From Xiheimicrobium sp033763395 (lineage in GTDB: Bacteria > Myxococcota > Myxococcia > Myxococcales > Myxococcaceae), in contig JANRKQ010000049.1 in NCBI GenBank assembly GCA_033763395.1, forward strand, positions 1 through 64,000: 64,000 nt of DNA, given 5' to 3'. The position numbers and the translations under genes were made by a program. Numbering within the stretch: position 1 is the stretch's first letter; every line of letters begins with the position of its first letter. This document shows positions 10,783 to 18,672 of the stretch, piece after piece. Under the pieces are notes generated by a model that ran no database searches, was not told where the DNA came from, and was given only the letters and a program-made list of their open reading frames with translations.

Positions 10783-13700
10783 TCAGCGGCAGCGGCCGAC
10801 GCCCACCAGCACGTCGGTCGGCGTCACCTGCACCCAGTCCGGCACGCCGTCACCGGTCACGTCGGCGAAGCGCTCGACCCGGCCCGCGAAGCCCCGCGCC
10901 GGCACCGCCGGGTTGGCCAGCACGGTGGCGTTGAACTGCCGGTTCACCACCTCACCCCGCCCATCCCCGTCGGTGTCGACGATGAACGAGACGCCGGCGG
11001 AGGTGGGGCCGGGCTTCCAGTCTCCGGTGCGCGCGAACGTGCCGGTCCCATCGCCGGTGAAGAAGGCGCCGGTCGAGCCCGCCACGTCGGGGAAGCCGTC
11101 GTTGGTGACGAAGCCTGCGGCCAGCGCGCTGTCGAAGTCGAAGCCGCCGAGCCTGGGCGCGAGCGCGAAGCCCGTCGCCCGCCCGAGCAGCACGAAGACC
11201 GCCCGCGGCGCGCTCGCGCCCACCAGCACCACGAGATCGGCCCGCCCGTCGCGATCGACGTCCGTCACCGCCACGTCGGCCACCACCGGGAGGAACGGCG
11301 TGAGCTGCCCTGGCCCGAACTGCCGCGCGGCCGTGTTGCGGAAGAGCCAGAAGCCCGCCCGCGTGCGCGCGATGACGTCCACCCGGCCGTCGCCGTCGAC
11401 GTCGCCCACGCGGAGCACCACCTCGGCGGCCACGTCGTCGAGCGCGAGCGACACCGACGCCGCGTTGAACCGGTTGGCCGAGGCGAAGTCGACGCGGGCG
11501 AAGCACGGCACCGGCGCCGGGTTGAAGCCACCATCGGGCAGGGCCGGGGCCGGGCACTCGAGGCGCAGCACGTCGGCCGCGCCGTCTTGATCGAAGTCCA
11601 CCAGGGCCTCGGGGCGGGTGAGCGCGTCTTCCAGGCCGACGGTGAAGCCGCCAGTGCCATTGGCGCGCAGCACCCGGCTCTGCGTGGAGATGGGCAGCAT
11701 GCTGACGATCGACGCGCGCCGGCTCACCACCAGATCGTCGCGCGCGTCACCGTCGATGCGGCCCACCTGGACGAACTCGGGCCCCGCGAGCGCAGTCTTC
11801 ACGGTGCGGTCGAAGCCGCGGCCCGTCAGGCCGTTGCGTGCGAAGACGGGGCGCACCTGCGAGCTCCACAGGACGGCGTCGAGCCGGCCGTCACCTGTCA
11901 CGTCGGCGAGCTGGAGCGACGACGCCGGCGCAGCCGAAGTGAAACCGTCGATCTCGTACACCTCGGCGCTCGTGAAGGTGCCGGCTCCGGTGCTCCACAG
12001 CACCTCGAGGCCGCGCCCGGTGCCGAGCGCGATGTCGGCGAAGCCGTCCTGGTCGAGGTCGCCCACGTCGACGCTGCCGAGCGTGGTGCCGGCGTTGCTC
12101 ACCAGGGCCGGCGCGGCGAGGCCACCGAGCCCGTCTCCCGCCCAGACGAACACGGCCGACGTCGTCACCGTCACCAGATCCGCGCGCCCGTCGCGCGTCA
12201 CGTCGCCCGTGGCCAGGCCCACCACGCCCGCCTGGGTGGCCGCGACGGCCGCGCCCATCGAGAACGTCGTGCTGCCGGTGGACAGGAAGGTGCGCACCTG
12301 CCCCGCGAAGTACGTCACCACGTCGACGCCGCCGTCCTGGTTCAGCTGGACGGCCCGCGCGAGCTCGGCCTGCTGCAGGTTGGGCGCGCCGTTGCGCGTC
12401 TGGGTGAAGGGCGCGCCGCCGTCGGCCGACTGGTTCACCCAGAGGTCGGCGTTGAAGTTGCCGAGCTGCGGCACGCGCACGAGATCGGGCCGGCCGTCGC
12501 CCGAGAAGTCCGCGGCGAGCGTGATGCCGTTCTGCCCGTTGGTGAAGAGCTGGGTCGGCGCCTGGAACCCGGCCGACGTCTGCGGGACGAGCCAGAGCGC
12601 GACCGCGTCTCCCGCGAGGAGATCCGACCGCCCGTCGAGAGTGAAGTCGGCGACGCCCAGGGGGAGCAGGGTGGTGCCCGCGTCGGCGCTCGTCGGGGCC
12701 GAGAAGCGTGCGTTGCCCTCGTTGGCGAAGACGAGCCGCGCGGTGCCGGCGGTGGCGACGAGATCGAGCCGCGCGTCCTGGGTGGCGTCGACGAGCCAGA
12801 ACCGGGCCGCGGTGTTGGCCGAGAAGAGGTGCGGGAGCGACTCGGCGATGCCCGCGAACACCACGCCCGAGGTGCACGCCGCGCGGCACAGCCCATCGAC
12901 GCACGCACCGCCAGCGCACGAGGTGCCACACGCGCCGCAGTTCGCCACGTCGCGCTTTCGGTCCGCGCAGGCCGCGCCACAGGTGGTGTCGATGCAGGTC
13001 GCTCCACAGGCGCCGGCCGCGCAGGTCGGCCGGGAAACGCCCGAGCCGCCCGGGCACACCGAGCAGCCAGCGCCGCACGCGGCGGCGATGCCTTCACCGA
13101 CACAGCTGCCGGTGGCGCCGCCACAGCGGGTGTTGCCGCTCGCGCAGGTGGTGCTGCACGACGTCCCGTCGCAGGTGGGGACGGAGCCCGGAACGCCCGG
13201 TGGGCATCGGGTGCAGCTCGAACCGCACGCGGTGACGTCGGTCACGCTCGCGCAGGCGCCGTTGCACGGGTTGAAGCCGCTCGCACAGGTGAAGGCGCAC
13301 TGGCCCGAGGCGCACACGGGGCTCCCGCCATCGGGCGCGACGCAGGCCTGGCAGGCGGTGCCGCACGCGGCGGTCGACGTCTCGGGGACGCAGCGGTTGC
13401 CGCAGAGGTTGAAGCCCGCGCTGCACGACAGCCCGCACTGCCCCGAGACGCAGGTGGCAGCGCCGTTCGTCGTGGTGGGGCAGGGCACGCAGAAGGAGCC
13501 GCAGGAGCTCGGCGAGTCGTCGGGCAGGCATGCGCTGCCGCAGCGGTGGAAGCCCACGTTGCAGGCGAAGTCGCACGAGCGCACCGTCACCCCGGCGTCG
13601 GTGGTGCTCGCCACGCAGTTGGGGCTGCCGTTGGGCGGCGCCGGGCACACCATGCAGCGCTCGCCGCACGTCTGGGGCGAGGCGCTGTCGGCGCACGCGT

Positions 13701-14289
13701 CTTGGCAGCGGTGAAAGCCGTTGGCGCACGAGAAGTCGCACTGCCGGTTGGCGCACGACGAGGTCGCGTTGGCCGGCACGGCGCAGGGGCCGCAGCGGTC
13801 TCCGCACGAGTTCACCGAGGTGTCGTCGGCGCAAACGGTGCCGCACGGGTGGAAGCCGGTGTTGCACGACAGCCCGCACGCCTGGTTCGTGCACGTCGCC
13901 CGGCCATTGGTCGAGCCGGGGCAGGGCGAGCAGCGCGCGCCGCAGGTGGCCACGTCGTCGTTCGACGCGCAGGTGTCGCCGCAGCGGTGAAAGCCGCTCG
14001 GGCACGCGCCCGCGTCGGGGCGAACGAGATCGCACCGGCCGTTGCTGCAGGTGTCGGCCTCGTCGCAGGTGCGGCAGAACAGGCCCTCGCGCCCACACGC
14101 CGCCTTGTCGTTGCCCGCAAGGCACTCGCCCGTCTGCGTGCAGCACCCCTCGCACGTCGACGCGTTGCAGGGGGGCCTTTCGCCCGGGCAGCCCGCCAGC
14201 GCGAGCCAGAGGAGGAAGAAGACTGAAATCGAGCGCACGGAGACGGCCTTCGCCTTTCGCGCTCCCTTGGCTGTGGAGGCTTCGGCCAC
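10783..14289 (-). CDS. Large Cys-rich repeat and FG-GAP/VCBS repeat lipoprotein
   Basis: Up to 1168 residues. The signal region ISVFFLLWLALAGC makes it a likely lipoprotein; a GTG at 14238 (18th codon) would give a more normal signal length than the ATG at 14289, and an AAGG lies 8 bases before that GTG. Residues ~40-470 consist of about ten Cys-rich repeats of roughly 37-40 residues with the pattern GFxxCGxxC...CGxxCxxCPxPxNGxxxC. The remaining ~700 residues are FG-GAP/VCBS-type repeats with Ca-binding loops such as DVDGDGRVDVIAR, DFDQDGAADVLR and DVDRDGRADLVVL, expected to form beta-propellers. Such proteins are surface exposed and often adhesive; here that is inferred. No enzymatic motif was seen. 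The following small gene is 56 bases upstream on the same strand. Confidence 0.8.
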   Translation of the reverse strand: MAEASTAKGARKAKAVSVRSISVFFLLWLALAGCPGERPPCNASTCEGCCTQTGECLAGNDKAACGREGLFCRTCDEADTCSNGRCDLVRPDAGACPSGFHRCGDTCASNDDVATCGARCSPCPGSTNGRATCTNQACGLSCNTGFHPCGTVCADDTSVNSCGDRCGPCAVPANATSSCANRQCDFSCANGFHRCQDACADSASPQTCGERCMVCPAPPNGSPNCVASTTDAGVTVRSCDFACNVGFHRCGSACLPDDSPSSCGSFCVPCPTTTNGAATCVSGQCGLSCSAGFNLCGNRCVPETSTAACGTACQACVAPDGGSPVCASGQCAFTCASGFNPCNGACASVTDVTACGSSCTRCPPGVPGSVPTCDGTSCSTTCASGNTRCGGATGSCVGEGIAAACGAGCSVCPGGSGVSRPTCAAGACGATCIDTTCGAACADRKRDVANCGACGTSCAGGACVDGLCRAACTSGVVFAGIAESLPHLFSANTAARFWLVDATQDARLDLVATAGTARLVFANEGNARFSAPTSADAGTTLLPLGVADFTLDGRSDLLAGDAVALWLVPQTSAGFQAPTQLFTNGQNGITLAADFSGDGRPDLVRVPQLGNFNADLWVNQSADGGAPFTQTRNGAPNLQQAELARAVQLNQDGGVDVVTYFAGQVRTFLSTGSTTFSMGAAVAATQAGVVGLATGDVTRDGRADLVTVTTSAVFVWAGDGLGGLAAPALVSNAGTTLGSVDVGDLDQDGFADIALGTGRGLEVLWSTGAGTFTSAEVYEIDGFTSAAPASSLQLADVTGDGRLDAVLWSSQVRPVFARNGLTGRGFDRTVKTALAGPEFVQVGRIDGDARDDLVVSRRASIVSMLPISTQSRVLRANGTGGFTVGLEDALTRPEALVDFDQDGAADVLRLECPAPALPDGGFNPAPVPCFARVDFASANRFNAASVSLALDDVAAEVVLRVGDVDGDGRVDVIARTRAGFWLFRNTAARQFGPGQLTPFLPVVADVAVTDVDRDGRADLVVLVGASAPRAVFVLLGRATGFALAPRLGGFDFDSALAAGFVTNDGFPDVAGSTGAFFTGDGTGTFARTGDWKPGPTSAGVSFIVDTDGDGRGEVVNRQFNATVLANPAVPARGFAGRVERFADVTGDGVPDWVQVTPTDVLVGVGRCR

Positions 14290-14345
14290 CTCGGCACCGC
14301 AGGAGCGCCGGGCGGTCTAGCGCGACTGCCGGGTCGTGTCTTTCG

Positions 14346-14972
14346 TCAGTGCGAGGCGCGGCGGCGCGCGGCTTCCACCACCACCGTCAGCAGCAGCACC
14401 TTGCGCGTGGCCGCCCGGCCCTCGACGAGGGGCCGCAGCACGCGATGCAGATCGTGCGCTTCCTGAGTGGTGGGCGCGCGCTTCTTCGTGCCCCGCCCCT
14501 CGCGTGAGAGGAGCAGCGACAGCTCACCCGTCACCGCGTCGAGCACCACGTCGACCGCCTCGCCGCCGGCCGTACCCGCCACCAGAATCACCCGGCCGAG
14601 ATCGCTCACCGAGCGGAGCGAAAAGCCGTCGAGCCGCGTGGGGAAGATGGCCTCGTTCAGCCCCAGCAGCACCTTGCCGGCCTCGCCGTCGTCCCACGGC
14701 ACGCTCTGCTGGTACCGCAGGAGGGCCTTGGCCAGATCCTTCAGCTCGCTGCGCGTCAGCTCCCGCGCCTCGTCGGCTTCGAGCACCTGGAACTCGCCGC
14801 TCGTCTCGAGGTACCGCACCTCGACCTCGCGGCTCCCAACGACCGTCACCAGCCGGTGCTCACCGCTGAAGTCGCCCTGCTCGTCCACCAGGGGCTTGAC
14901 GCGCTGCACCCGCGCCCCGTCGAAGGCCCTGACTTTCCTTGGAATCTCGAGTTCGTCGGTGTCGGAGTGCAT
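14346..14972 (-). CDS. Conserved-looking protein of unknown function
   Basis: A 208-residue soluble protein from ATG 14972 (MHSDTDELEIPRKV); a second ATG four codons upstream is possible. It is rich in charged residues, has no signal peptide or membrane segment, and the predicted beta-strand/alpha-helix alternation (LVTVVGSREVEVRYLETSGEFQV; ELTRSELKDLAKALLRYQQS) looks like a real globular protein. The C-terminal helix (LHRVLRPLVEGRAATRKVLLLTVVVEAARR) is somewhat hydrophobic. I do not recognise a family. Neighbours on the same strand (AraC regulator upstream, Cys-rich lipoprotein downstream) give no firm clue. Confidence 0.55.
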   Translation of the reverse strand: MHSDTDELEIPRKVRAFDGARVQRVKPLVDEQGDFSGEHRLVTVVGSREVEVRYLETSGEFQVLEADEARELTRSELKDLAKALLRYQQSVPWDDGEAGKVLLGLNEAIFPTRLDGFSLRSVSDLGRVILVAGTAGGEAVDVVLDAVTGELSLLLSREGRGTKKRAPTTQEAHDLHRVLRPLVEGRAATRKVLLLTVVVEAARRRASH

Positions 14973-15091
14973 CTGGAAACCCACAGTGCCGGAGTTGTCG
15001 CCAAAGCTTCACGACGGGCGCGACATGGGATTGGACACCTCACGCCAGCACCAGGCGAAAACAATGTGATGACGTGGGTTTGTGCGAGCGC

Positions 15092-15115
15092 CAACCGTCA
15101 CATGGGAGACGGTTG
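15092..15115. repeat. Perfect inverted repeat abutting the AraC stop codon
   Basis: CAACCGTC and GACGGTTG form an 8-bp perfect stem with an 8-base loop, directly next to the stop codon of the leftward AraC gene. It could be a terminator for that gene (no T-tract) or an operator for the downstream leftward gene, whose start lies 120 bases away. Confidence 0.35.
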
Positions 15116-16144
15116 TCAGTCAGGGCGCTGCTCGCGCCACTCGCGCGGCGTCACGCTCGCCCAGCGCTTGAAGGCGCGGTCGAAGGCGCGCAGCTCGGAG
15201 TAGCCGAGCAGGTAGGCGACCTGGGTGATGTCGAGCCGCACGTCCTTCAGGTAGGCGCGCGCGAGGTCGAAGCGCACGTCGTCGAGCACAGCCTGGAACG
15301 AGGTGCCGATGTCCGACAGGCGGCGCTGGAGCGTCCGGCCCGACAGGGCGAGGCGGGTGGCGATGCGCTCGATGTTGGGCTCTCCGGCCTTGAGCGCGTC
15401 GCGAATGTTCTGGCGCACGCGATCGATGAGATCGTCGCTCTTCGGGCGCGACGCGAGGGCCGCCAGCGCGTGCTCCTCGAGGAAGGCGTAGAGCGCGGCG
15501 TCGCCCGTCTTCACCGGCATGTCGAGGAAGCGCCGGTCGAACGAGAAGCCGTTGAGCTCGGCGTCGAACGAGAGCTGGGCGGTCCCGAAGGCCTCGGCGA
15601 GCGGGGCGAGGTCGGTCACTTTCGGGTGGGCGAACCACACGCGGTTCACCGAGCCCTCGTCGACCATGCTGAGGAAGGTCGTGACGAGCACCAGCGTCGT
15701 GTACTCGTGGTGGTGCACCGACATGGCGTCGGGGCTGCCGACGATGCCGTGGTGCACCTGGGCCTCGCGCTCGGTCTCCTCGAAGCGGAACGTCTGGTGC
15801 GGCGCCAGCAGCGAGTTGAAGCGCACCAGGTTCTCGCAGGCCCCCCGCACGGTGGCGGCCGAGCGCATGAGGAACTCGGCCACGCCATACGAGCCCTTGG
15901 GCAGCGCGCGCGCCAGCTCGAGCCCCAGGTGGGGAAGCCGCAGCGTGTCGGCTACGTCGTCGAGCAGGGCCTTGAGCCGCTGCGCGGGGAGCGTCAGCTC
16001 GAGCTTTCCGGCCTGCCGCCAGTCGAGGTCGGCCGGGAGCTGGTGCTTCTCCATCAGCGCCTTCGCGTCGAGGCCGCGCGCCTGGGCGAACGCCAGCACG
16101 ATGGGCGCGACGCGAGACGTCATCTCGAAGGACGAGCGGGGCAT
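15116..16144 (-). CDS. AraC-family transcriptional regulator
   Basis: A 342-residue regulator. ATG 16144 begins MPRSSFEMTSRVAPIVLAFAQARG, matching the family; the frame runs further upstream across the divergent promoter and was trimmed. Residues ~20-200 form the arabinose-binding-like domain of the OruR/ArgR-type subfamily (KGSYGVAEFLMRSAATVRGA; FAHPKVTDLAPLAEAFG). Residues ~240-340 hold two helix-turn-helix motifs, with the AraC signature LALSGRTLQRRLSDIGTSF and ITQVAYLLGYSELRAFDRAFKRW before TPREWREQ. The effector is unknown. It is divergent from the AgmX-like gene with 109 bases between starts and might regulate it or itself. Confidence 0.9.
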   Translation of the reverse strand: MPRSSFEMTSRVAPIVLAFAQARGLDAKALMEKHQLPADLDWRQAGKLELTLPAQRLKALLDDVADTLRLPHLGLELARALPKGSYGVAEFLMRSAATVRGACENLVRFNSLLAPHQTFRFEETEREAQVHHGIVGSPDAMSVHHHEYTTLVLVTTFLSMVDEGSVNRVWFAHPKVTDLAPLAEAFGTAQLSFDAELNGFSFDRRFLDMPVKTGDAALYAFLEEHALAALASRPKSDDLIDRVRQNIRDALKAGEPNIERIATRLALSGRTLQRRLSDIGTSFQAVLDDVRFDLARAYLKDVRLDITQVAYLLGYSELRAFDRAFKRWASVTPREWREQRPD

Positions 16145-16253
16145 GGGAACCGGGCGAAGCGACGGCTCTTTATCGCGGACGGTGGGCGAAAGGCACACCC
16201 CATGCGCGACGGGGGCCGGAACCCGTTCTGAGGCGTGGCTGTCGGGGGCCGGT

Positions 16254-17558
16254 ATGAACGCTTCCGCTCCGCAGGCCCTTCGCATCGCCATCATCCACCA
16301 GGGCCGCATCATCGAGGACCGCACGCTGCCGCCGGGCAAGAAGGCCCGGGTGACGGTGGGGAGCGACCCGAAGGCCACCTTCTGTGTCCCGATGAGCGAG
16401 TCGAGCGGGCGCACCACGGTGTTCGAGGTGACGAAGACGGGCGCGCAGCTCGTGGCCGAACCTTCGCTCGAGGGCCGGATTCAGCTCGGTGGCACCGAGC
16501 GGCCCCTGTCGGAGCAGCCCCGCGCCGTGCCGCTGTCGCCGGGCGCCAAGGGCCGCGTGAAGCTGCAGGACGTAACGGTGCTGTTCCAGCTGGTGACGCC
16601 GCCTCCGGCCCCGCCGCCGATGGCGCTGCCCAAAGGCGCGCGTGGCGTCGTCGCGCAGCTCGATCGTTCGTTCGTGACGATCCTCGCGGTGGTGTTCGCG
16701 GCGCACTTCGCGGCGGCCGGGTACGTGATGGCGCAGCCCCCGCCGGTCGACCGCGAGCTGTCACTGGCCGAGCTCCAGCACGATCGGTTCGCCGCCGTCC
16801 TCATGCCGCTGCCGAAGCTCGAGGCGCTGGTGAAGAAGCCCGTGACGCCGCAGCCCGCGACGAAGCCCACGCTCACCGAGCCGGTCGCCGCCTCGAAGCC
16901 CGTGGCGGCCGCGGCGCCGAAGCCGAGCGATCGGCCGTCGGCCCAGGTGATGAAGGAGAGGCTGTCGCGCCTGGGCATGCTGGCCGTCATCGGCGCGAAG
17001 GGTGATGGCGAGGGGCTGGTCGGCGATCTGCTGAAGGACACCTCGTCGGTCGGCAGCGTCACGGACGCGATGCGCAACGCCGACGGCTTCCAGGTGGCGA
17101 CCGCAGCCGACGCGCTGCGGGCGGACCGCAAGGGTGACGGCGCGGGCGGCGCGGTGACGGTGGGCCCCATCGGCACCGATGGCGCGCGGCAGGTCGGGCT
17201 GGTCGAGCGCAGCGATGTCACCGTCACCGGCCGCGTGCGCGAGGAGCCGGTCTCGGTCGAGACGTCCGACATCCCCTCCGACGAGCTCGGGAAGTGGATG
17301 CGGTCGCGTCGGGGCGCGATTCAGTCGTGTTACGAGCGGGTGCTCAAGCGCAACCACCAGCTGTCGGGGCGCCTCGTGGTGAAGTTCACCATCACGCCGC
17401 GGGGCCGCGTGTCGGCGCTCGATCTCTCCGAGGGCTCGCTGCAGGATCCCGAGGTGGCCGGCTGCATCGCCTCGCTGGCGAAGAACTGGGTGCTGCCCTT
17501 CACCCCCGAAGACGAGGTAGCCGTCGCGTTTCCCTTCGTCTTCACGCCCTCGACGTGA
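16254..17558 (+). CDS. AgmX/PglI C-terminal (TonB-like) domain protein
   Basis: A 434-residue inner-membrane protein starting at ATG 16254. Residues 10-115 form a beta-rich cytoplasmic domain (FHA-like in outline). One membrane segment lies at about 141-160 (VTILAVVFAAHFAAAGYVMA), followed by a Pro/Ala/Lys-rich periplasmic linker (about 195-230) and a C-terminal TonB-type domain at about 345-430 containing GAIQSCYERVLKRNHQLSG and LVVKFTITPRGRVSAL. In Myxococcus this C-terminal domain is known from the gliding proteins AgmX/GltJ and GltG, which span the periplasm. This gene may therefore transmit inner-membrane energy or signals to the outer membrane, but a motility role is inference. It lies 210 bases upstream of rpmH on the same strand. 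Confidence 0.75.
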   Translation: MNASAPQALRIAIIHQGRIIEDRTLPPGKKARVTVGSDPKATFCVPMSESSGRTTVFEVTKTGAQLVAEPSLEGRIQLGGTERPLSEQPRAVPLSPGAKGRVKLQDVTVLFQLVTPPPAPPPMALPKGARGVVAQLDRSFVTILAVVFAAHFAAAGYVMAQPPPVDRELSLAELQHDRFAAVLMPLPKLEALVKKPVTPQPATKPTLTEPVAASKPVAAAAPKPSDRPSAQVMKERLSRLGMLAVIGAKGDGEGLVGDLLKDTSSVGSVTDAMRNADGFQVATAADALRADRKGDGAGGAVTVGPIGTDGARQVGLVERSDVTVTGRVREEPVSVETSDIPSDELGKWMRSRRGAIQSCYERVLKRNHQLSGRLVVKFTITPRGRVSALDLSEGSLQDPEVAGCIASLAKNWVLPFTPEDEVAVAFPFVFTPST

Positions 17559-17622
17559 GTGGGCTGCCGCGTCCGTGGCCTCACCGTCGAGGTCCGTGAT
17601 CGCCCCTTCAGGCACTTCCTGT

Positions 17623-17652
17623 TTGACGAAGGGCGAAGGGTAGGCATAGACG
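17623..17652 (+). promoter_or_regulatory. Possible sigma-70-type promoter of the rpmH cluster
   Basis: TTGACG at 17623-17628 is a good -35 match. An 18-base spacer leads to TAGACG at 17647-17652, a weak -10 match; CATAGA two bases earlier is an alternative. The site lies about 120 bases upstream of the rpmH start, in the 210-base gap before this normally strongly expressed gene. Confidence 0.35.
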
Positions 17653-17661
17653 GGCGCGCCG

Positions 17662-17680
17662 CCTCGCGAGTCCCGCGAGG
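17662..17680 (+). other. Hairpin in the rpmH leader
   Basis: A perfect 7-bp stem, CCTCGCG / CGCGAGG, with a 5-base loop AGTCC, just downstream of the proposed promoter and about 90 bases before the rpmH start. It could lie in the 5' leader of the rpmH-rnpA mRNA and affect stability or attenuation. No T-tract follows. Confidence 0.35.
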
Positions 17681-17768
17681 TCTCCCAACAAGAACGTGGG
17701 GTTCCGTAAAGGGCAGCAGCGATGCTGACCGGCCGGCCCTCCCGTCGACGAAGAGAAGGAGCCACCCC

Positions 17769-17927
17769 GTGGCCAAGCGAGTCCCGACGTACCAGCCCTC
17801 GAAGGTCAAGCGGAACCGGTCGCACGGTTTCCGCAAGCGCAACGCCACCAAGGCGGGCCGCGCCGTGCTGAAGCGCCGCCGCGCGAAGGGCCGCAAGCGC
17901 CTCGTCGTGCGCGCGTACGACAAGTAA
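17769..17927 (+). CDS. rpmH: 50S ribosomal protein L34
   Basis: A 52-residue, very basic protein: VAKRVPTYQPSKVKRNRSHG, then FRKRNATKAGRAVLKRRRAKG and a C-terminal RKRLVVRAYDK. This is the complete bacterial L34 signature (TYQPS..KR.RSHGFR.R..T..GR.VL..RR.KGR). It is slightly longer than the usual 44-46 residues at both ends. The start is GTG at 17769, set by AAGGAG eight bases upstream. It is the first gene of rpmH-rnpA-yidD-yidC-jag; rnpA follows after 11 bases. Confidence 0.97.
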   Translation: MAKRVPTYQPSKVKRNRSHGFRKRNATKAGRAVLKRRRAKGRKRLVVRAYDK

Positions 17928-17938
17928 GGCGCTCATCG

Positions 17939-18313
17939 GTGGCGAACGCCCGCGCCTTCGCCTTCCCGAAGTCGGCGCGGCTGTTGTCGCGCCGCGACTT
18001 CCTCACCGTTCAGGACACCGGCCACAAGGTGTCGGCAGACTGTGTGCTCGCGCTGGTCAAACGGCGGGCGACGGGGGCTCCCGAGACGCGCATCGGCTTC
18101 ACCGTCTCGAGCAAGGTGGGGAATGCCGTCGTGCGCAACCGGGTTCGCCGACGCCTGCGTCAGCTGGTCCGCACCCGCCGTCACGAGCTGCCGAAGGGAC
18201 TCGACATGGTGCTCATCGCGAGGAACAGCGCCGCGACGGCCGAATGGCCTGCCTTCGTGCGCGCGTTCGAGCGCGTCACCAGTGAACTCAAGAAGAGGTT
18301 CCCGCCTCCGTGA
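17939..18313 (+). CDS. rnpA: Ribonuclease P protein component
   Basis: A 124-residue basic protein, the normal length for RnpA, which binds the RNase P RNA and helps it remove 5' leaders from pre-tRNAs. The hallmark RNR motif region is present (IGFTVSSKVGNAVVRNRVRR), and the N-terminal LLSRRDFLTVQDTG matches the family's substrate-binding strand. GTG start at 17939, directly after rpmH. Its TGA overlaps the GTG of yidD (GTGA), indicating translational coupling. Confidence 0.96.
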   Translation: MANARAFAFPKSARLLSRRDFLTVQDTGHKVSADCVLALVKRRATGAPETRIGFTVSSKVGNAVVRNRVRRRLRQLVRTRRHELPKGLDMVLIARNSAATAEWPAFVRAFERVTSELKKRFPPP

Positions 18314-18669
18314 GCGCGGCGCTCCCCAGCTCTCCGCGTCGCGGCCCGGGCGTCCTCGCGCGGCTGCTCCTGGGGCCGATTCGCCTCTACAAGGCGTTCC
18401 TCTCGCCGCTCCTGCCGCCGATGTGCCGCTTCCACCCCTCGTGCAGCGTCTACGCGATGGGGGCCATCACCGTGCACGGGCCCTTCAAGGGGCTCTGGCT
18501 GGCCGCGCGGCGGCTGTCGCGGTGCCACCCGTTCAACCCGGGCGGACTCGACCCGGTCCCGCCGCGAGATGGAATCGATGCGGCGTCGTACGTCTCTCCG
18601 CTCGACCCACTGCTCGCCCGGCGGCTCTCGACCGACCTGCCTGACGCCGCGCCGCACCGCGAAAGTTAA
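18310..18669 (+). CDS. yidD: Membrane protein insertion efficiency factor YidD
   Basis: A 119-residue protein with the whole family core: RLYKAFLSPLLPPMCRFHPSCSVYA (first 20 residues of that: RLYKAFLSPLLPPMCRFHPS), then AMGAITVHGPFKGLWLAARR and LSRCHPFNPGG. YidD is a small peripheral inner-membrane protein that assists YidC/Sec insertion. About 30 extra residues follow the conserved PGG (DPVPPRDG...), of no recognised function. The GTG start overlaps the rnpA stop by four bases, and yidC follows three bases after its stop. Confidence 0.94.
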   Translation: MSAALPSSPRRGPGVLARLLLGPIRLYKAFLSPLLPPMCRFHPSCSVYAMGAITVHGPFKGLWLAARRLSRCHPFNPGGLDPVPPRDGIDAASYVSPLDPLLARRLSTDLPDAAPHRES

Positions 18670-18672
18670 GCC

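Noticed and set aside
11587..14226. An 879-codon plus-strand open frame opposite the Cys-rich/FG-GAP gene.
   Set aside because: Its translation is Arg/Ala/Gly/Val-rich without domain pattern; the opposite strand encodes regular Cys and FG-GAP repeats.
17559..17768. Replication origin beside rpmH.
   Set aside because: No DnaA-box cluster, AT-rich stretch or dnaA gene was seen.
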